From Olleya namhaensis (lineage in GTDB: Bacteria; Bacteroidota; Bacteroidia; Flavobacteriales; Flavobacteriaceae): a stretch of 64,000 bases of DNA. Within the stretch, counting starts at the first letter, position 1. Each line of letters opens with the position of its first letter. Below the pieces are notes generated by a model. That model did no database searches. It saw only the letters and a list, made by a program, of their open reading frames with translations, and had not been told where the DNA came from. The DNA lies in assembly GCF_900114005.1 (NCBI RefSeq), contig NZ_FORM01000002.1:248001-312000 (forward strand). The letters run 5' to 3'. The position numbers were made by a program, and so were the translations under genes. This document shows, piece after piece, positions 17,901-26,078 of the stretch.

Positions 17901-18727
17901 TATATTTTCGCATTTTTATATTGACCAATAACCTTAAAATGTGTGGCCATAATATCCATTATAGATTTGGCTTTTTTAAAATCTTGATAATCCTGAAATG
18001 TAACATCTACAAAAAAGGCATATTTCCAAGGAGTTTCAATTATTGGTAAAGACTGTATTTTTGTTAAGTTTAATTTGCAATCACTCATAACATTCAAAAT
18101 GGTTGCTAAACTTCCTCTTTTATGATCTAATTCAAATTTGATAGATGCTTTATTTATTTCCGCTTCAGCGATTTCAGAATTATCTTCTTTTACAATAACA
18201 AAACGGGTTTCGTTATGCTTAATCGTCTGAATACTTTTTGCTAAAATATCTAACTCAAATATCTCTGCAGCTAAAGCACTAGCAATAGCCCCAGTATTTT
18301 TTAATTGTTTTTTATGGATACGCTCCGCAACCTCAGCAGTATCCTTATCTTCTATAAGTTTAATATGAGGATATTGTTTAAAAAAGGCTTTACATTGTAA
18401 CAACGCCATAGGATGAGAATACACTTCTGTAATGTCCTCTATCTTTTGATTGGGAAGCGCCATTAAATTATGCTGAATATCCAAATAATACTCGCCAACA
18501 ATGTGCAAATTATTAGCATCTATTAATGCGTAATTAGGAATAATAGAACCTGCAATTGAATTCTCAATAGCCATTATAGCTGCATCCGTCTCCTTTTTAA
18601 GAACACTATCTACCGTTTGATCAAAAGACATAAATGGCGCTATACTAACAGGAGTCTTAAAATAATTTTGAGACACAATGTGATGAAACGATCCTTTTAT
18701 ACCTTGTATGGCTACTGATTTTATCAA
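17900..18727 (-). CDS. pheA: Prephenate dehydratase with ACT domain
   Basis: 275 residues. The catalytic domain (~1-180) shows AIQGIKGSFHHIV, AIMAIENSIAGSI and the essential TRF motif in HNETRFVIVKE. A C-terminal ACT domain (~193-275; GSLATILNVMSDCKLNLTKIQSLP) is the usual Phe-sensing module, which gives allosteric inhibition in characterised relatives. It is monofunctional, without a mutase. First structural gene of the operon pheA-aminotransferase-tyrA-DAHPS/CM; transcription must pass the leader terminator at 18785-18820 to reach it. Confidence 0.95.
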   Translation of the reverse strand: MIKSVAIQGIKGSFHHIVSQNYFKTPVSIAPFMSFDQTVDSVLKKETDAAIMAIENSIAGSIIPNYALIDANNLHIVGEYYLDIQHNLMALPNQKIEDITEVYSHPMALLQCKAFFKQYPHIKLIEDKDTAEVAERIHKKQLKNTGAIASALAAEIFELDILAKSIQTIKHNETRFVIVKEDNSEIAEAEINKASIKFELDHKRGSLATILNVMSDCKLNLTKIQSLPIIETPWKYAFFVDVTFQDYQDFKKAKSIMDIMATHFKVIGQYKNAKI

Positions 18728-18784
18728 ATTATTATTTATTTACTGATTTACCTCATTCTTTTTTTACACAATCATGACCTATAA

Positions 18785-18820
18785 AAACAAAAAAAGTCTC
18801 GATATATATCGAGACTTTTT
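18785..18820 (-). terminator. Attenuator terminator of the pheA operon
   Basis: The perfect palindrome AAAAAGTCTCGATATATATCGAGACTTTTT lies at 18791-18820. On the minus strand it is followed by TTTTTTTGTTTTT. It sits between the leader peptide gene and pheA, i.e. in the transcribed leader of the operon it would block, and not at an operon end. Its 5' arm (GTCTCG, 18810-18815) can pair instead with CGAGAC in the leader (18854-18859). Confidence 0.9.
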
Positions 18821-18859
18821 AAAAAATATATGTTGTAAAATTACATATACAGTGTCTCG
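18810..18859 (-). promoter_or_regulatory. Antiterminator of the pheA-operon attenuator
   Basis: Read in the RNA sense, CGAGAC (18859-18854) pairs with GTCTCG (18815-18810). Inside it TATATGT pairs with ACATATA, giving a two-part stem that uses up the 5' arm of the terminator. The two structures are therefore mutually exclusive. The 5' part overlaps the end of the leader peptide frame. A further pairing of ACATAT (leader codons 7-8) with ATATGT could free the terminator when the ribosome does not stall. Confidence 0.8.
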
Positions 18860-18918
18860 TTCCTTTTGTTAAAAAAGAAATAATACCAGCTGAAATATGT
18901 AGTGTTTATTGTGCTCAT
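18841..18918 (-). CDS. Aromatic-rich leader peptide of the pheA operon attenuator
   Basis: A 25-codon frame (ATG at 18918-18916, TAA at 18843-18841) contains the run YFSWYYFFF at codons 8-16. In total it has 4 Tyr, 4 Phe and 1 Trp, so 9 of 25 residues are aromatic. It ends 20 bp before a strong terminator that precedes pheA. This is the organisation of classical trp/phe-type attenuators: a ribosome stalled for lack of charged tRNA-Phe or tRNA-Tyr over codons 8-16 would leave the antiterminator free to form. The frame is too short for normal gene callers. Translation has not been shown; the composition and placement make chance unlikely. Confidence 0.85.
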   Translation of the reverse strand: MSTINTTYFSWYYFFFNKRNETLYM

Positions 18919-18934
18919 GTTTGTAATAATACTG

Positions 18935-18965
18935 CTAAAGTAAATAATAAAATGATATAACAAAA
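18935..18965 (-). promoter_or_regulatory. Promoter of the pheA-operon leader
   Basis: On the minus strand, TTTTG (18965-18961), an 18-bp spacer and TACTTTAG (18942-18935) match the Bacteroidetes TTTG/TAnnTTTG promoter in all but one position. The predicted transcript starts shortly before the leader-peptide ATG. The rest of the 341-bp gap up to gldA holds only the divergent gldA -7 box. Confidence 0.65.
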
Positions 18966-19044
18966 CACTAAGCATCTATTTTTGTGCTTTTTAGTAAAGA
19001 TTTAAAGATTTATTAATAATGTGTGGTTTAAATTACAGAATGTC

Positions 19045-19052
19045 TATTTTTG
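19045..19052 (+). promoter_or_regulatory. -7 box upstream of gldA
   Basis: TATTTTTG fits TAnnTTTG and lies 16 bp before the gldA ATG. No clear -33 TTTG was found at the expected distance. Confidence 0.5.
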
Positions 19053-19068
19053 AGTAAACATTACAAGT

Positions 19069-19962
19069 ATGTCTATTAAAGTTGAAAACATCACTAAAGT
19101 TTACGGCTCACAGAAAGCTTTAAATAATATTTCTTTTGAAATCGATCGTCCCGAAATTGTTGGTTTTTTAGGGCCTAATGGTGCCGGAAAGTCTACAATG
19201 ATGAAGATTTTAACCACATATATTAGTCCTACCGAAGGTGAAGCGGCTGTTAATGGCCACGATATTTTAACAGACACCAAAAACGTACAGAAAAGTGTAG
19301 GCTATTTACCTGAGCATAATCCTTTGTATTTAGAACAATATGTACGAGAGTACCTAAGCTTTAATGCCAGCGTCTATAATGTTGACAAAACACGTATTGA
19401 AGAGGTTATTAAATTAACAGGATTAACACCAGAAGCACATAAAACTATTGGACAACTAAGTAAAGGATACAGACAACGTGTTGGCCTAGCAAATGCTTTA
19501 CTGCACAATCCAGAGGTTTTAATTTTAGACGAACCCACAACCGGCTTAGATCCAAATCAATTAATTGATATCAGAAACCTAATTAAAAATTTAGGAAAAG
19601 ACAAAACTGTATTTTTATCAACACATATTATGCAAGAAGTAGAAGCTATGTGTGATCGTGTGATTATTATTAATAAAGGTGAAATTGTTGCCAATAAAAA
19701 ACTAAAAGACTTACGCGATGGACAAGCACAAATTGTTGTTGTCGAGTTTGACTACAGAGTAGAAGATGCTTTTTTACTTAGATTACCAAATGCTAAAAAG
19801 GTGAAAAATACACATGATTTTATTTACGAAATCACTTTTGAAACCTCTGAAGATATGCGCAGTAACGTGTTTGATTTTGCACATGATAACGAACTTAAGA
19901 TTCTTCAGCTTAATCAGAAAAACGCGAGTTTAGAAACTTTATTTCAAGAGCTAACTAGTTAA
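19069..19962 (+). CDS. gldA: Gliding-motility ABC transporter ATP-binding subunit GldA
   Basis: 297 residues. Walker A GPNGAGKST (about 36-44), signature LSKGYRQRVGLANAL, Walker B VLILDEPTTGLDP and H-loop THIMQEVEAMCDRV are all present. The N-terminal sequence (VENITKVYGSQKALNNISFEI...GFLGPNGAGKSTMMKILTTY) is of the GldA type described in Flavobacterium, where it energises the GldFG membrane components linked to gliding. gldF and gldG are not in this window, so the assignment rests on sequence resemblance. It is transcribed alone and converges on the GIN-domain gene with only 1 bp between stop codons. Confidence 0.85.
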   Translation: MSIKVENITKVYGSQKALNNISFEIDRPEIVGFLGPNGAGKSTMMKILTTYISPTEGEAAVNGHDILTDTKNVQKSVGYLPEHNPLYLEQYVREYLSFNASVYNVDKTRIEEVIKLTGLTPEAHKTIGQLSKGYRQRVGLANALLHNPEVLILDEPTTGLDPNQLIDIRNLIKNLGKDKTVFLSTHIMQEVEAMCDRVIIINKGEIVANKKLKDLRDGQAQIVVVEFDYRVEDAFLLRLPNAKKVKNTHDFIYEITFETSEDMRSNVFDFAHDNELKILQLNQKNASLETLFQELTS

Positions 19963-19963
19963 G

Positions 19964-20707
19964 TTACTCAAAAATTACTCGTCCATCAAATAGTTCTGAT
20001 TTTGTAACTGTTGATGGTGTATTTACAGCTATAACATCTCCTGTACTAACCAAATTAGCTATTAAGCTAACCTGAGGATTAACTATAATATCATTACTTC
20101 CTCTGTGGTAAATGGTAACATTTTGTGCTATTAAATTACGACCTTCAAAACGACCATCTCCAGATGCGTGATTTATATTTAAATTTTCAGTCGTTCCAGA
20201 AATGATATTTGTAGTTACATTATTAATTACCACTGATAAATTAGTACAAGTAACTTCTAAATTAAAATTACCCACATTATAGTATTCTCCATTATAATCT
20301 TCTGACAACAACCTTAATTCAGGGAAGTTTAGCATACCAATACTATTTACATCAAAAGCACTGCTATTTCTTATTTCAATTAGATTTGGTGTCGTAACAT
20401 AAACTTTAGTAACACCGTAATCTCTTGTCAAATTACATCCGTTGTTATCTTTTAAAATTAATTGTCCATTCTCAACATAAACTTGTGTGTCATTCAGCAA
20501 GTTTTCGCCTGTTTCTAAAACCACCTTTTGAGTTAATCCTTGTTCAACAAACAACTCTACATTTTGGTAAACTAATATTTTAGTAAACAAATCAACTTCA
20601 ATGTCCTGCTGAATGATATCTCCTGCACTTTGAAAACAATCTGGAGCATTTTCCGAATTGCACCCTAACAGAAAAACTGTAGTTAAAATAAGTAATATTT
20701 TTTTCAT
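19964..20707 (-). CDS. Lipoprotein with GIN (DUF2807) head domain
   Basis: 247 residues. A lipoprotein signal peptide (KKILLILTTVFLLGC, lipobox LLGC) is followed by a repetitive beta-rich body typical of the putative auto-transporter-like 'head GIN' domain: short strands such as LFVEQGLTQKVVLETGENLL, VYVTTPNLIEIRNSSA, LNINHASGDGRFEG and VIAVNTPSTVT. It is probably anchored in the outer or inner membrane, facing the periplasm or surface. The function of the family is unknown. It lies downstream of the outer-membrane deacylase gene, separated by two small palindromic repeats. Confidence 0.85.
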   Translation of the reverse strand: MKKILLILTTVFLLGCNSENAPDCFQSAGDIIQQDIEVDLFTKILVYQNVELFVEQGLTQKVVLETGENLLNDTQVYVENGQLILKDNNGCNLTRDYGVTKVYVTTPNLIEIRNSSAFDVNSIGMLNFPELRLLSEDYNGEYYNVGNFNLEVTCTNLSVVINNVTTNIISGTTENLNINHASGDGRFEGRNLIAQNVTIYHRGSNDIIVNPQVSLIANLVSTGDVIAVNTPSTVTKSELFDGRVIFE

Positions 20708-20711
20708 ATAA

Positions 20712-20767
20712 TTTCCGCGTAAGCGGTATGTTTTAAATTTTAAAAAGTTTCCGCGTCAAGCGCGAAA
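20712..20767. repeat. Pair of short palindromic elements
   Basis: Two related palindromes, TTTCCGCGTAAGCGG (about 20712-20727) and TTTCCGCGTCAAGCGCGAAA (20748-20767), occupy the 67-bp gap between the GIN-domain lipoprotein and the deacylase gene. They match the element at 33216-33232 and the copy inside coding sequence at 26311-26325. Confidence 0.7.
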
Positions 20768-20774
20768 TAACAAA

Positions 20775-21866
20775 TTACAGACGTATTCCAATTCCAAATT
20801 CAACTGCCTCTGCTTTTGCACCATGTGACTTTAAGGTTAATGCACCGTACATTTTATTTCCAAAATAACGTTTTAAACCTATTCTATTATAAACACGTCC
20901 TTCAAAATCAAAAGGATAATACACATAGTAACCTAACTGGGTTATTAATGATGTTTTACTAATAAACAATTCGTGTCCTACAAATACTCCAACTCGTTTA
21001 TAATCCTCATCTCCTGACACATTATCTTCCGGAAAAGCAACAGATTTATATCTAATATGAGTTTTCAAAAAATTAGAGAAAAATACATCTGTACCTGCTT
21101 GAATCGCACTTTTATGATTTAAACGTTTATCCGCATAAGCAGAAACCACATAAAATGCATACTGCCCCGAATTAATAATATCGCTCTCGTTAACTCCTGT
21201 TCTTAAAGCAAAGTTATACTTTACTTTCTCTGTAAATGCTTCGTCTACATGCTCGATAAATTCCGTGGTGTTTTCTGAATCAAAAATATAATTTACTCCT
21301 AAATTAAAAGCGATACTATTTATAGAACTGTTAGGTGCCTTTACGTTAGCATTGGAATAATGTATTAAAGTCAAACCCGTTTGCAACCCAAAACCTTTAA
21401 ATAGGTTTTCCTTTTTATAATTAAGCATTAAATAAGTACTACTTAATATGGCTGTACCAAAAGCGTTGTTACGGTAATTATCTACTTTGTCATATGGATT
21501 AGTATTATATGCTAAACCCTGACCAATCCTAAACATTAAGTTACGATTGAAAAAGTAAAAATTATAGTGCGCATAAACACCAAAATTATTTCCTAAAGTT
21601 TCGTTTTTTAAATCTTGATAAATAACTGAAGCCCCATAATCTGGGTAGTTAAATCTACTTTCCCAAGTTTTTTTACCAAATGTTTTTTGATTATAACTTA
21701 AAATAAATCCTGTAGGATGCCCTTTTATTAAATGTGAAATATCACTATTATGCTCCGCTATGTTTCCATAAAAAAGGTTAAGATCTAATGTAAACGGATT
21801 TTTTTCTTCTTGAGCCAAAGCAAACACTCCAAAAATCAAGAGTAAACAACTAAAATAATACTTCAT
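20775..21866 (-). CDS. Outer-membrane acyloxyacyl hydrolase (PagL-like lipid A deacylase)
   Basis: 363 residues with a Sec signal peptide (MKYYFSCLLLIFGVFALAQ). The body is a series of alternating amphipathic strands ending in Leu, consistent with a beta-barrel. LTLIHYSNANVKAPNSSIN contains the H-x-S-N pattern in which His and Ser form the catalytic pair of PagL, which removes the 3-O acyl chain from lipid A. It is longer than PagL (~150-180 residues), so the barrel is probably larger or has an additional domain. The assignment is by motif and overall character; true substrate is unknown. Confidence 0.75.
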   Translation of the reverse strand: MKYYFSCLLLIFGVFALAQEEKNPFTLDLNLFYGNIAEHNSDISHLIKGHPTGFILSYNQKTFGKKTWESRFNYPDYGASVIYQDLKNETLGNNFGVYAHYNFYFFNRNLMFRIGQGLAYNTNPYDKVDNYRNNAFGTAILSSTYLMLNYKKENLFKGFGLQTGLTLIHYSNANVKAPNSSINSIAFNLGVNYIFDSENTTEFIEHVDEAFTEKVKYNFALRTGVNESDIINSGQYAFYVVSAYADKRLNHKSAIQAGTDVFFSNFLKTHIRYKSVAFPEDNVSGDEDYKRVGVFVGHELFISKTSLITQLGYYVYYPFDFEGRVYNRIGLKRYFGNKMYGALTLKSHGAKAEAVEFGIGIRL

Positions 21867-21936
21867 TTAAATACTGAAAGTTAGGGCACAAAAGTAACTA
21901 ATTTAAATAAAGTGTAGCGTAGTTATTACAGAATTA

Positions 21937-22815
21937 CTATTCGAATAAACTTGAAGACAAGTAACGATCGCCACGGTCACAAATAATAGCAACAACAACA
22001 CCTTCATCTAAGGTTTCAATTAATTTTAAAGCAGTCGCTACAGAGCCACCACTACTCATACCTGCAAGAATACCTTCTTCCTTTGCCAAACGTCTTGTCA
22101 TAGCAATAGCTTCGTCCTGACTAACTTCTACTATTTGATCAACTTTAGAGGCATCAAAAATACTTGGCACGTAATCTGGAGACCATTTTCTTATTCCTGG
22201 TATCCTAGAACCATCCATTGGTTGTGCACCAATAATCTGGATATTACTGTTTTTTTCTTTTAGATATGTAGAGTTACCCATTATGGTTCCTGTGGTTCCC
22301 ATTGCTGAGACAAAATGAGTTATTGTCCCGTTGGTATCTCTCCAAATTTCAGGCCCTGTGGTTTTATAATGTGCTTTCCAATTGTCATTATTTTCAAATT
22401 GATTTAATAATAAATACCCTTTTTGGTCTCTCATATTAAAAGCAACATCTCTAGCACCTTCTATTCCCTTATCTGCACTTGTCAATACTACCTCTGCACC
22501 ATAAGCACGCATTGTTTTAACACGTTCTATTGTTGCATTTTCTGGCATTACCAAAGAGATATTAATCCCAAATAAACTTGCAACATAAGCTAGTGCAATA
22601 CCTGTATTACCACTTGTAGCTTCTACGATATGTCCCCCTTTTTTTATGTCACCTCGTTTTACAGCTTCGGCAATCATATTATAAGCAGGTCTGTCTTTTA
22701 CACTTCCGCCAGGGTTATTACCTTCTAGTTTTAGAAATAATTTGACGTTAGGCTTAGAAACTAAATTTGTAGACTCTACTAACGGTGTATTTCCTATTTG
22801 CTTTAAAACACTCAT
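21937..22815 (-). CDS. cysM: Cysteine synthase CysM
   Basis: 292 residues, fold-type II PLP enzyme. Visible are NPGGSVKDRPAYNMI with the Schiff-base Lys, EATSGNTGIALAY (substrate/phosphate loop), SAMGTTGTIMG and the AGMSSGGSVATALK phosphate-binding segment. It makes cysteine from O-acetylserine and sulfide. The shortish length and SVKDRPAYNMI resemble the CysM/CysK2 branch. It is the last gene of the cysE-cysM pair (3-bp gap), directly after the sulfate/sulfite reduction genes, and would use the sulfide they produce. Confidence 0.95.
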   Translation of the reverse strand: MSVLKQIGNTPLVESTNLVSKPNVKLFLKLEGNNPGGSVKDRPAYNMIAEAVKRGDIKKGGHIVEATSGNTGIALAYVASLFGINISLVMPENATIERVKTMRAYGAEVVLTSADKGIEGARDVAFNMRDQKGYLLLNQFENNDNWKAHYKTTGPEIWRDTNGTITHFVSAMGTTGTIMGNSTYLKEKNSNIQIIGAQPMDGSRIPGIRKWSPDYVPSIFDASKVDQIVEVSQDEAIAMTRRLAKEEGILAGMSSGGSVATALKLIETLDEGVVVAIICDRGDRYLSSSLFE

Positions 22816-22818
22816 AAC

Positions 22819-23556
22819 TTATCTATTAGTTATTTTTATATCTGACTTGTAAGTAACCAATGCATTCTCCGGTATAGACTTTGTAATCCAAACATTGGCA
22901 CCAATTATACACCCTTTTCCAATAACAACATCACCACCTAATATGGTCGCATTAGCATAAATAGTTACGTTATCATGTATTGTTGGATGTCGTTTTGTGT
23001 TTTTCAATGCTTTTTCTACAGTTATACCACCTAAAGTTACCCCTTGGTAAATAATAACATTATTATGTATAACAGCAGTTTCTCCGATTACAACTCCCGT
23101 TGCATGATCTATAAAAAATGAGGCTCCAATAGTTGCTCCAGGATGAATATCTGTACCTGTTATACCATGTGCATATTCCGAAATCATTCTTGGTAAAATA
23201 GGGATTTCTAATAGCCATAATATATGACTTATACGATACATGGCAATCGCATAAAATCCCGGATACGCTAAGTACACTTCTTTTACACTTTTTGCTGCAG
23301 GATCACTATTATAAGCTGCTTCTGCATCTAATTGCAATTTAGATTTTAAGGTTTTTATATCCGTTTTAAACTGCCCCCATTTTGTATTACAAACACCGCA
23401 ATCTAGTGCTTTTGACACATAAAAAAAGTCTGCCTTTAAATCTTCTAAAAGCTGTTCTTGATTATCTGAAACTTCTAAAGCACAATAAAACAATTCTTTT
23501 GCTAAATCTTCTACCTTTTCTTTAAACCTAAATGGAATTTGCAATTCTTTTTGCAT
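22819..23556 (-). CDS. cysE: Serine O-acetyltransferase (EpsC/CysE type)
   Basis: 245 residues. A helical N-terminal half is followed by a left-handed beta-helix of hexapeptide repeats from about residue 135 (HPGATIGASFFIDHATGVVIGETAVIHNNVIIYQGVTLGG...ILGGDVVIGKGCIIGANVWI). The catalytic HATGVVIGETA segment is intact. It acetylates serine with acetyl-CoA to give O-acetylserine for cysM, whose start is 3 bp downstream. The longer N-terminal region is of the EpsC-like type common in Bacteroidetes. It is preceded by a long-armed inverted repeat at 23567-23622. Confidence 0.93.
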   Translation of the reverse strand: MQKELQIPFRFKEKVEDLAKELFYCALEVSDNQEQLLEDLKADFFYVSKALDCGVCNTKWGQFKTDIKTLKSKLQLDAEAAYNSDPAAKSVKEVYLAYPGFYAIAMYRISHILWLLEIPILPRMISEYAHGITGTDIHPGATIGASFFIDHATGVVIGETAVIHNNVIIYQGVTLGGITVEKALKNTKRHPTIHDNVTIYANATILGGDVVIGKGCIIGANVWITKSIPENALVTYKSDIKITNR

Positions 23557-23566
23557 ACTATATTAT

Positions 23567-23622
23567 TTAATACTTTTAGCTACTACTCTACATTAATAAT
23601 GGGCACTGGCTAAAAGTATTAA
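23567..23622. repeat. 14-bp perfect inverted repeat upstream of cysE
   Basis: TTAATACTTTTAGC (23567-23580) and its exact complement (23609-23622) are separated by 28 bp and fill the 80-bp gap between the ferredoxin-NADP reductase gene and cysE. There is no T-run typical of a terminator on the minus strand. It may be an mRNA hairpin that separates expression of the two parts of the cluster, or a protein site. Confidence 0.6.
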
Positions 23623-23636
23623 TAACGTCATGTTTA

Positions 23637-24686
23637 TCAAACTATAGCTTTTACCACTGCTTTTGGAGACTCCTTACGTGTTCCATCAAACCCATCTACA
23701 CCACTTACAGTTGTATATTTTAAAACAAATTTCTTGCCAGGATTTAATATTTTATAAGCCGATTGGCACATTAATGTTGCTTCATGAAAACCACATAAAA
23801 TCAACTTTAATTTACCTTCGTAGGTATTAACATCTCCTATAGCAAATATACCATCTATATTAGTTTGGTAATCAACCGTGTTTACTTTTATCGCATTTTT
23901 TTCGATTTCTAGACCCCAATTACCAATTGGCCCTAATTTTGGCGATAGCCCAAAAAGCGGAATAAAATAATCAGTATCCAAAGTGGTTGCTTCTCCATCC
24001 TTTGAAACCGTAATACCCGTAATATGATCATCTCCATGCAATGCAGTAACTTCAGCCGGCGTGATTAAATTTATTTTATTTAACAATTTTAATTCCTGAA
24101 CTTTTTCAACAGAATCTAATGCCCCTCTAAACTCATTTCGTCTATGTACTAAAGTAACACTTGACGCGACATCTGCTAAAAAGATTGCCCAATCTAAAGC
24201 AGAATCTCCACCACCAGCAATAATTACTTTTTTATCTCTATAAACTTCAGGATCTTTAATAAAATAATTAACCCCTTTATCCTCGTACTGCTCTATATTT
24301 TCTAATTTAGGTTTTCTTGGTTCAAAACTACCTAAACCACCAGCGATAGCTACAATTGGCGCATGGTGTTTTGTCCCCTTATTTGTAGTTACAATAAAAC
24401 TACCATCCTCTTGTTTATCTATTGTTTCTGCACGTTCTCCTAAAGTAAACCCTGGCTCAAACTGCTTACCTTGCTCCAATAGATTACCCGTTAAATCTCC
24501 TGCCAAAATCTCTGGAAAACCAGGAATATCATAAATTGGTTTTTTAGGATATAACTCAGAACATTGTCCTCCAGGTTGTGGTAATGCATCAATTAAATGG
24601 CACTTTAATTTTAACAATCCCGCTTCAAAAACGGTAAATAAACCTGTTGGTCCAGCTCCTATTATTAATATATCTGTTTTAATCAT
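23637..24686 (-). CDS. Ferredoxin--NADP reductase (thioredoxin-reductase-like, type 2)
   Basis: 349 residues with two Rossmann motifs: ILIIGAGPTGLFTVFEAG (FAD, residues ~5-22) and VIIAGGGDSALDWAIFLA (NADPH). The characteristic PGGQCSELYPKKPIYDIPGFPEI and IDGIFAIGDVNTYEGKLKLILCGFHEA segments are present. The redox CxxC of true thioredoxin reductases is absent, which points to the YumC-type ferredoxin-NADP reductase. Position within the sulfite reductase cluster suggests that it recharges the ferredoxin that feeds the reductase at 26079 (inference). Its start lies 1 bp from the stop of the siroheme gene. Confidence 0.88.
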   Translation of the reverse strand: MIKTDILIIGAGPTGLFTVFEAGLLKLKCHLIDALPQPGGQCSELYPKKPIYDIPGFPEILAGDLTGNLLEQGKQFEPGFTLGERAETIDKQEDGSFIVTTNKGTKHHAPIVAIAGGLGSFEPRKPKLENIEQYEDKGVNYFIKDPEVYRDKKVIIAGGGDSALDWAIFLADVASSVTLVHRRNEFRGALDSVEKVQELKLLNKINLITPAEVTALHGDDHITGITVSKDGEATTLDTDYFIPLFGLSPKLGPIGNWGLEIEKNAIKVNTVDYQTNIDGIFAIGDVNTYEGKLKLILCGFHEATLMCQSAYKILNPGKKFVLKYTTVSGVDGFDGTRKESPKAVVKAIV

Positions 24687-24687
24687 A

Positions 24688-25269
24688 CTATTTTATTTTT
24701 TCTACTAAGCCTTTAGTAAATTCATTTAATTTTTCGACTTTTTGTTCAAAATCTCCTTTTATAGTTTTTCTATATTCGTTTAGATTTTTTACTAAATCAT
24801 CAATATTTTCTGGTATCACGTCTTCAAAAAACTGACGTAATCGCTTTGCTGTGGTTGGCGACTTCCCGTTGGTAGAGATAGCAACCTTTACATTACCTTT
24901 AGTCACAATACCACCCATATAAAAATCACAATATGGCGGATTATCAGCCACGTTAACTAACTTACTTTGTGCGCGACAAGCATTATAAACCTGAACATTA
25001 ACCTCGGGTAAATCTGTAGTTGCAACAACCATATGTTTACCTTCTAAATAAGAATCGTTATACGTATCAATTATCCTTGTAACATTTCCTGTGTCGGCTA
25101 TTTTTATAGTGCCTTCTCTAAACATGGGAGACACCATAGTAACATTAGCATCTGGACTTGACTTTAACAAAAACGTTAGTTTTTCTTCAGCAACAAAACC
25201 GCCTCCAATAATCAAAACTTCTAAGTTTTTAACTTTTAAAAATACTGGATATAGATTATTTCTTTCCAT
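24688..25269 (-). CDS. Precorrin-2 dehydrogenase / sirohydrochlorin ferrochelatase
   Basis: 193 residues corresponding to the N-terminal (CysG-B/Met8p-like) half of siroheme synthase. Rossmann-type NAD site VLIIGGGFVAEEKLTFLLKSSPDANVTMVSP, then NVADNPPYCDFYMGGIVTKGNVKVAISTNGKSPTTAKRLR, the family hallmark with the DF..P/IV and S-T-N-G-KSP region. It oxidises precorrin-2 and inserts iron to form siroheme for the sulfite reductase two genes upstream. It is separate from the methyltransferase (cobA), 5 bp upstream, which E. coli CysG fuses. Confidence 0.92.
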   Translation of the reverse strand: MERNNLYPVFLKVKNLEVLIIGGGFVAEEKLTFLLKSSPDANVTMVSPMFREGTIKIADTGNVTRIIDTYNDSYLEGKHMVVATTDLPEVNVQVYNACRAQSKLVNVADNPPYCDFYMGGIVTKGNVKVAISTNGKSPTTAKRLRQFFEDVIPENIDDLVKNLNEYRKTIKGDFEQKVEKLNEFTKGLVEKIK

Positions 25270-25274
25270 AATTA

Positions 25275-26057
25275 TTATGCGATTGCACGTTGCTTGATTC
25301 GACTAGCTTGATTTGCTTTTTCGTACATCGTATCTAAATTAACACGTTGATTAACCACCTCTCCAATAATTATAATTGCTGGAGACGACAATTGCTTTTC
25401 TGCAACAATAGCTTCAATAGTACTGATCTTACCAATCCCTACTTTTTCATCCTCTCGGGTGCCATTCTGAATAACCGCAATTGCTGTATCTGCCTTACCT
25501 TCCGAAGTAAAAATGGAAACAATTTCTGACAGCTTCCCCATACCCATTAATACAACCACGGTTGCTGTAGATTGTGCTGCTAATGCAATATCTGACGAAA
25601 TTTCGTGAGATTTTGTCGTCCCTGTAATTACCCAAAAACTTTCTGAAGCATTTCGCTTTGTAAGCGGAATACCTTGATAAGCTGGCACTGCAGAAGACGA
25701 AGAGATACCAGAAACCACTGCTACTTCAATTGCATATTCCTTAGCATATTCCAACTCCTCTGCACCACGACCAAAAATAAATGGATCTCCACCTTTTAAT
25801 CTAACCACATGATTACCTCTTAAAGCGCGCACCACAATTAATTCGTTAATTTGATTTTGCTGGTAAGCATAACAACCTTTACGTTTACCCACAAAAATAA
25901 GTTCTGCCTTTTTTGAAGCATACTCCAATAGTGCTTTATTAACCAAAGCATCATACATTATAACATCGGCAGACTGTATAGCCTTTATTGCTTTTAATGT
26001 AATTAATTCTGGATCTCCTGGCCCTGCGCCAACAACTGTTAATCTTGGATTTATCAT
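25275..26057 (-). CDS. cobA: Uroporphyrinogen-III C-methyltransferase
   Basis: 260 residues. SUMT signatures: LTVVGAGPGDPELITLKAIKAIQSADVIMYDALVN at the N terminus, VVRLKGGDPFIFGRGAEEL, and GISSSSAVPAYQGIPLTKR. It transfers two methyl groups from SAM to uroporphyrinogen III, making precorrin-2, the siroheme precursor. It is placed between the sulfite reductase (21 bp upstream) and the dehydrogenase/ferrochelatase gene, so all the siroheme-specific steps are encoded with their client enzyme. Start ATG at 26057 gives the canonical N terminus. Confidence 0.96.
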   Translation of the reverse strand: MINPRLTVVGAGPGDPELITLKAIKAIQSADVIMYDALVNKALLEYASKKAELIFVGKRKGCYAYQQNQINELIVVRALRGNHVVRLKGGDPFIFGRGAEELEYAKEYAIEVAVVSGISSSSAVPAYQGIPLTKRNASESFWVITGTTKSHEISSDIALAAQSTATVVVLMGMGKLSEIVSIFTSEGKADTAIAVIQNGTREDEKVGIGKISTIEAIVAEKQLSSPAIIIIGEVVNQRVNLDTMYEKANQASRIKQRAIA

Positions 26058-26078
26058 GAGTACGTGATTTTAATATTA

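Noticed and set aside
18791-18820. The palindrome as an ordinary operon-end terminator
   Set aside because: Both flanking genes (pheA and gldA) start away from it, so no gene ends here; it lies inside the transcribed leader of pheA.
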